Assembly (NCBI GenBank): GCA_910578995.1
Contig: CAJTSY010000009.1
Span: 1 to 36,002 of the forward strand
Reading direction: 5' to 3'
DNA length: 36,002 bases
DNA from: an uncultured Acetatifactor sp.
GTDB taxonomy: Bacteria; Bacillota; Clostridia; Lachnospirales; Lachnospiraceae
Positions 33,228 to 36,002 of this stretch are shown here, one piece after another. Under the pieces are notes generated by a model, which was not told the origin of the DNA, ran no database searches, and saw only the letters and a list, made by a program, of their open reading frames with translations. The translations under genes and the position numbers were made by a program. Each line of letters begins with the position of its first letter. The stretch's first letter is position 1.

Positions 33228-33647
33228 ATGACAAGAGGTAAAATCGTATTCACTGACGAAAAAGGCAGATATTATCAGACATTGGAATTTAACGGCGACA
33301 TGTACCCGTCGGGACATGGAGAGACGATTATTGAAAAATATGAGGACGGAGGGATTCGGTCTTATGATGATTATGAAAGATTTGCTGTAAGCTTTGACAG
33401 GAGATATTTCGGGGATGCGGATTCCGCAGACGAACTTATATCAGAGTTTATGTTAGAGAACGACAGTGTGGATTACACAAATAACTGGACAGATTACCTG
33501 TATGTGATAAATGGATCAGGCAGAGTCGTCAGGGCATTCACAAAGGAAGGAACAGTGGAGATCCCGGCTGCGGAAATGGCAGTATTCCACTACCAGAATT
33601 TTGACAGAATGGTGCAGATTAAGAGAGATCATGACAGCGGATTTTAG
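33228..33647 (+). CDS. Hypothetical protein (139 aa) of the right-edge cluster
   Basis: The frame is open from 33099, but the ATG at 33228 follows GGGGAGG by 12 bases and begins MTRGKIVFTDEKGRYYQTLE, a natural start; the upstream part crosses the hairpin. It is a soluble acidic protein, rich in aromatic residues and beta-strand-like, with no membrane segment or signal peptide. I do not recognise the family. It lies 27 bases before the first of two paralogous larger genes and was probably cotranscribed with them, so it may be their partner. Confidence 0.72.
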   Translation: MTRGKIVFTDEKGRYYQTLEFNGDMYPSGHGETIIEKYEDGGIRSYDDYERFAVSFDRRYFGDADSADELISEFMLENDSVDYTNNWTDYLYVINGSGRVVRAFTKEGTVEIPAAEMAVFHYQNFDRMVQIKRDHDSGF

Positions 33648-33674
33648 TGTTTTGACAGACTGGGAGGAAGAGTT

Positions 33675-35099
33675 ATGAATAATTGCGGTTATAAAATAGC
33701 GGGAAATGTAGCGGTTTCGGAAGAAAAGAAGGAAGAGTTCAACCGGTATATTCTGCGGATTCTGGACAGGGGAGGAATCAGAAAGACAGAACAGATAGAG
33801 CTTGGCGGCAGGACGGTTACTGTTGTCAGCCATCCGGTACCTGACCGGGAGGGAATCGTCAGATTTGATTACTCCATATTTGAGAAGAGAAAGCGGGAAA
33901 CAGCCACTTACAATACTAAAACCTGTGAACTCATTACGCCGGACAGAGGATATCAGGAGTTCGGTCTGGTGATGAATGTAATTATGGCCATGCAGGAGGC
34001 GTATTCCCGGGGCAAATGTTATTTTATGGATGGAGACGAACCGGTTTCTGCGGATGCATATGTCGGTTTGATAAGAGGGATGCTTGGCATCAGTCCGGAT
34101 TTTTCCCATCGGGCGAAGATGTGGGATATGCTTCTTTTCCTGAAAAATACAGAAGGATATCAGAATATCACAGCCCAGGCAGTATGGAAAGCTTATTCAT
34201 TTGATTTGTGGGAGCTTGACATTGATCAGTTTATGGCGGCCTATGAAATTGACTCTAAAGAAATCACGGCGCCGCGGGAGATTTTTGACGGGAAGAAGGA
34301 TGAGATCAAGGAGGCTCCGAAGGGAGTGCTGAAATACTATCTTTATCAGATAATGTGCCGCCTTGCCGGGGAGAAGCAGGAGGAAGGACTGGAACATTTT
34401 TTGAGGGAATTACTGGATGCTGACCTGGCAGGCAGAAGAAAACTGGCAGAGGATGTCCTGTATGGCGTGATTGCGGAAGTGTCGCTCTATGTATTGCCGT
34501 CCATAATTGTCCAGGCCTATGCGGTGGCTGTGAAACGGGACTTCTGGGATGTATGGAAGGGGTGGGAGGTAAAAGGATATTCAGACATTATTACAGATCA
34601 AGAACAGGGGAGAGGTCCGGTGGGTGAGAAAGATGATTGGATTCTACCGTTTTATAAAGCAATACAGAGGAAGAATGAGGATGAAATGATAGAATTCTGG
34701 GAGGACGGGACACTCCGCCTGTCGGAAGACATGAAAGAATGTCTGTCAGACTGGCAGGAGCGTTTTCAGGAGATTTCTTTGGAAAACGATTTTGACGTGG
34801 AGGATTTTCTGTCGGAAATTGTTGCCGACCTGGACAGGGACTGGGGATGCCGTCTGGTGGATAAGGCGTTTATCACAGAATTTGCAGAGCACAAAAATGA
34901 GGAGAATTACAAGAAGGCGCTGCTGCTGTTTAGAGATTTCATGGATGAAGATACTGTGTATTTTCCTGAATTGACGAAGAAACAGGCAAACAGTTGGATA
35001 ATCAGAAGAAGCCGCGCTAAATTTGACTTTACGGCAATGAGCGCATTTCAGTCATTGCTTATAAACCATAGGCATAGACACGAAATACTGGGTTTTTAG
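33675..35099 (+). CDS. Unknown protein, first of two tandem paralogues (474 aa)
   Basis: A soluble 474-aa protein without recognised motif, signal peptide or membrane span. Its N-terminal ~135 residues (YKIAGNVAVSEEKKEEFNRY, then VMNVIMAMQEAYSRGKCYF and DAYVGLIRGMLG) align by eye with the next gene. Near residues 275-305 VLPSIIVQAYAV and RDFWDVWKGWE match that gene's ILPARVIAYLTA and QSFWEQWKEIY. The C-terminal third is acidic (EMIEFWEDGTLRLSEDM, DWQERFQEISLENDFDVEDF). It starts 27 bases after the 139-aa gene, with a GGGAGGA ribosome site, and the paralogue starts 12 bases after its stop. Function unknown. Confidence 0.8.
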   Translation: MNNCGYKIAGNVAVSEEKKEEFNRYILRILDRGGIRKTEQIELGGRTVTVVSHPVPDREGIVRFDYSIFEKRKRETATYNTKTCELITPDRGYQEFGLVMNVIMAMQEAYSRGKCYFMDGDEPVSADAYVGLIRGMLGISPDFSHRAKMWDMLLFLKNTEGYQNITAQAVWKAYSFDLWELDIDQFMAAYEIDSKEITAPREIFDGKKDEIKEAPKGVLKYYLYQIMCRLAGEKQEEGLEHFLRELLDADLAGRRKLAEDVLYGVIAEVSLYVLPSIIVQAYAVAVKRDFWDVWKGWEVKGYSDIITDQEQGRGPVGEKDDWILPFYKAIQRKNEDEMIEFWEDGTLRLSEDMKECLSDWQERFQEISLENDFDVEDFLSEIVADLDRDWGCRLVDKAFITEFAEHKNEENYKKALLLFRDFMDEDTVYFPELTKKQANSWIIRRSRAKFDFTAMSAFQSLLINHRHRHEILGF

Positions 35100-35111
35100 A
35101 GGAGGAGGGAC

Positions 35112-36002
35112 ATGGGAACATTTGGATACTATACGGGTAAAATGCATATTCCGGAAGAAAAGAGAGAGGAATTTGCCGGACAGGTTGCAAAATTGCTGAA
35201 TTACGGAGGAATGATGCAGCTTGAGAAAATCAGCATGTACGGCCATGACATGGGACTTTTAAAACCGGTAGAACTATATCCGGGCGGCAAGGTGTATTTC
35301 CATTTCAACTATTTTGAGGACGACAGTTGGGAGACGGCAATGTTTGACGCAAATGCCGCGTATTTCCACTCGGAAAAGATAGGCGGACAGGAATTCTGCG
35401 ATGTCGTCACAGCCGTTTACTTCTTGTATGAAATGTACGATGACGGACCAGGATTTGTAGAGGTTGGCGGAGACATAGTCAGCGACAGAGGCTATGTGGG
35501 GTGGATCAACTATCTTCTGGGAACGGATTTTTCCATGAAAAAGAGATTCCGGTTTTGGGACAATGCGGAAGCATATGCGTTGGAAAGACTGGAAGGGTAT
35601 GGTGATCCCGCAGGAAGTGACGCATTAGCGTTTATACCATCCGGTATGGAATATGAGGCCGGCGGGACGGAGTTCAGCGACCTGATGTATATCACGCATG
35701 GGACAAAGACACTGAAAAAAGCGGAGATAGAAAAAGGTACCTATCCGGCGGATGTCTATGACTGTAAAAAGGCGCTGAAAGCATTTTTTAAGTCCAATCC
35801 CGGTGATGAGGCTGTGGGGCAAATCCGGGAATTACTTGGAAAGAACAGAGAGGAGCGGAAAAAGACGAAGGGCACCATGCTTGAAGACATTGGAAAGTTT
35901 TCATTGATTCTGCCGGCCAGAGTGATCGCATACCTGACGGCGGAACTTCAGAAGCAAAGTTTTTGGGAGCAGTGGAAAGAGATTTACACTTCCGTTTATC
36001 AT
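35112..36002 (+). CDS. Unknown protein, second tandem paralogue (partial, cut by window edge)
   Basis: The ATG at 35112 has a GGAGGAGGGA ribosome site. The frame stays open for 297 codons to the last base, so the C-terminus is missing. It starts MGTFGYYTGKMHIPEEKREE and shares the layout of the preceding gene: EEKREEF near residue 15, a GG...LEKI strand, FNYF, a helix VVTAVYFLYEMY, GYVGWINYLLG near 125-135, and ILPARVIAYL near 265. No signal peptide or membrane span is visible. The tandem arrangement implies duplication and divergence, possibly continuing beyond the window. Function unknown. Confidence 0.8.
   Translation, partial: MGTFGYYTGKMHIPEEKREEFAGQVAKLLNYGGMMQLEKISMYGHDMGLLKPVELYPGGKVYFHFNYFEDDSWETAMFDANAAYFHSEKIGGQEFCDVVTAVYFLYEMYDDGPGFVEVGGDIVSDRGYVGWINYLLGTDFSMKKRFRFWDNAEAYALERLEGYGDPAGSDALAFIPSGMEYEAGGTEFSDLMYITHGTKTLKKAEIEKGTYPADVYDCKKALKAFFKSNPGDEAVGQIRELLGKNREERKKTKGTMLEDIGKFSLILPARVIAYLTAELQKQSFWEQWKEIYTSVYH

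Overview
The window looks like a chromosomal stretch of a Gram-positive gut anaerobe of the Lachnospiraceae (class Clostridia). This is inferred from gene content: a DUF4364 protein, rho-rpmE-DUF1385-prmC-prfA gene order, a CIRCE-controlled htpG, LplABC-type sugar transport genes, strong GGAGG ribosome sites, and sigma-A promoters. Most genes lie on the + strand; only the DUF4364 gene and one gene remnant are on the - strand.

Layout. 1-8.5 kb is mostly housekeeping: ilvE, a PpiC-type foldase lipoprotein, htpG behind a perfect CIRCE operator, a NYN/OST-HTH protein, a small membrane protein, rarA, and the divergent DUF4364 regulator. 8.7-14.1 kb is a translation/termination block: rho, rpmE (own promoter and structured leader), a DUF1385 membrane protein, prmC and prfA. 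The 3' end of prfA is tandemly triplicated with a 57-bp period. 14.26-16.3 kb encodes an M64-type zinc peptidase fused to an ABC-2-permease-like membrane domain.

16.3-17.8 kb is a compact, visibly AT-rich cassette of three genes behind its own consensus promoter: a PARP-like ADP-ribosyltransferase, a 79-aa protein whose start overlaps the first gene, and a solitary SecB-like chaperone. This is the architecture of a toxin-antitoxin-chaperone (TAC) system, most like the anti-phage CmdTAC system, and is the most interesting locus here. A membrane-anchored double-thioredoxin protein follows and ends at a strong terminator.

19.2-31.7 kb is a transport and glycan block: an LplA-like binding lipoprotein, two LplB/LplC-like permeases (no ATPase gene nearby), a heterodimeric ABC exporter pair, a cytosolic transglutaminase-thioredoxin-fold protein, and a GH29 alpha-L-fucosidase. 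Two stretches (26.97-27.65 kb and 31.72-32.76 kb) contain decayed gene fragments, hairpin repeats and one orphan consensus promoter. From 32.76 kb to the right edge is an accessory cluster: an XRE-type regulator, a 139-aa unknown protein whose ribosome site is buried in a long hairpin, and two tandem paralogous proteins of unknown function, the last cut by the window edge.

No tRNA, rRNA, CRISPR array or intact insertion sequence was seen.
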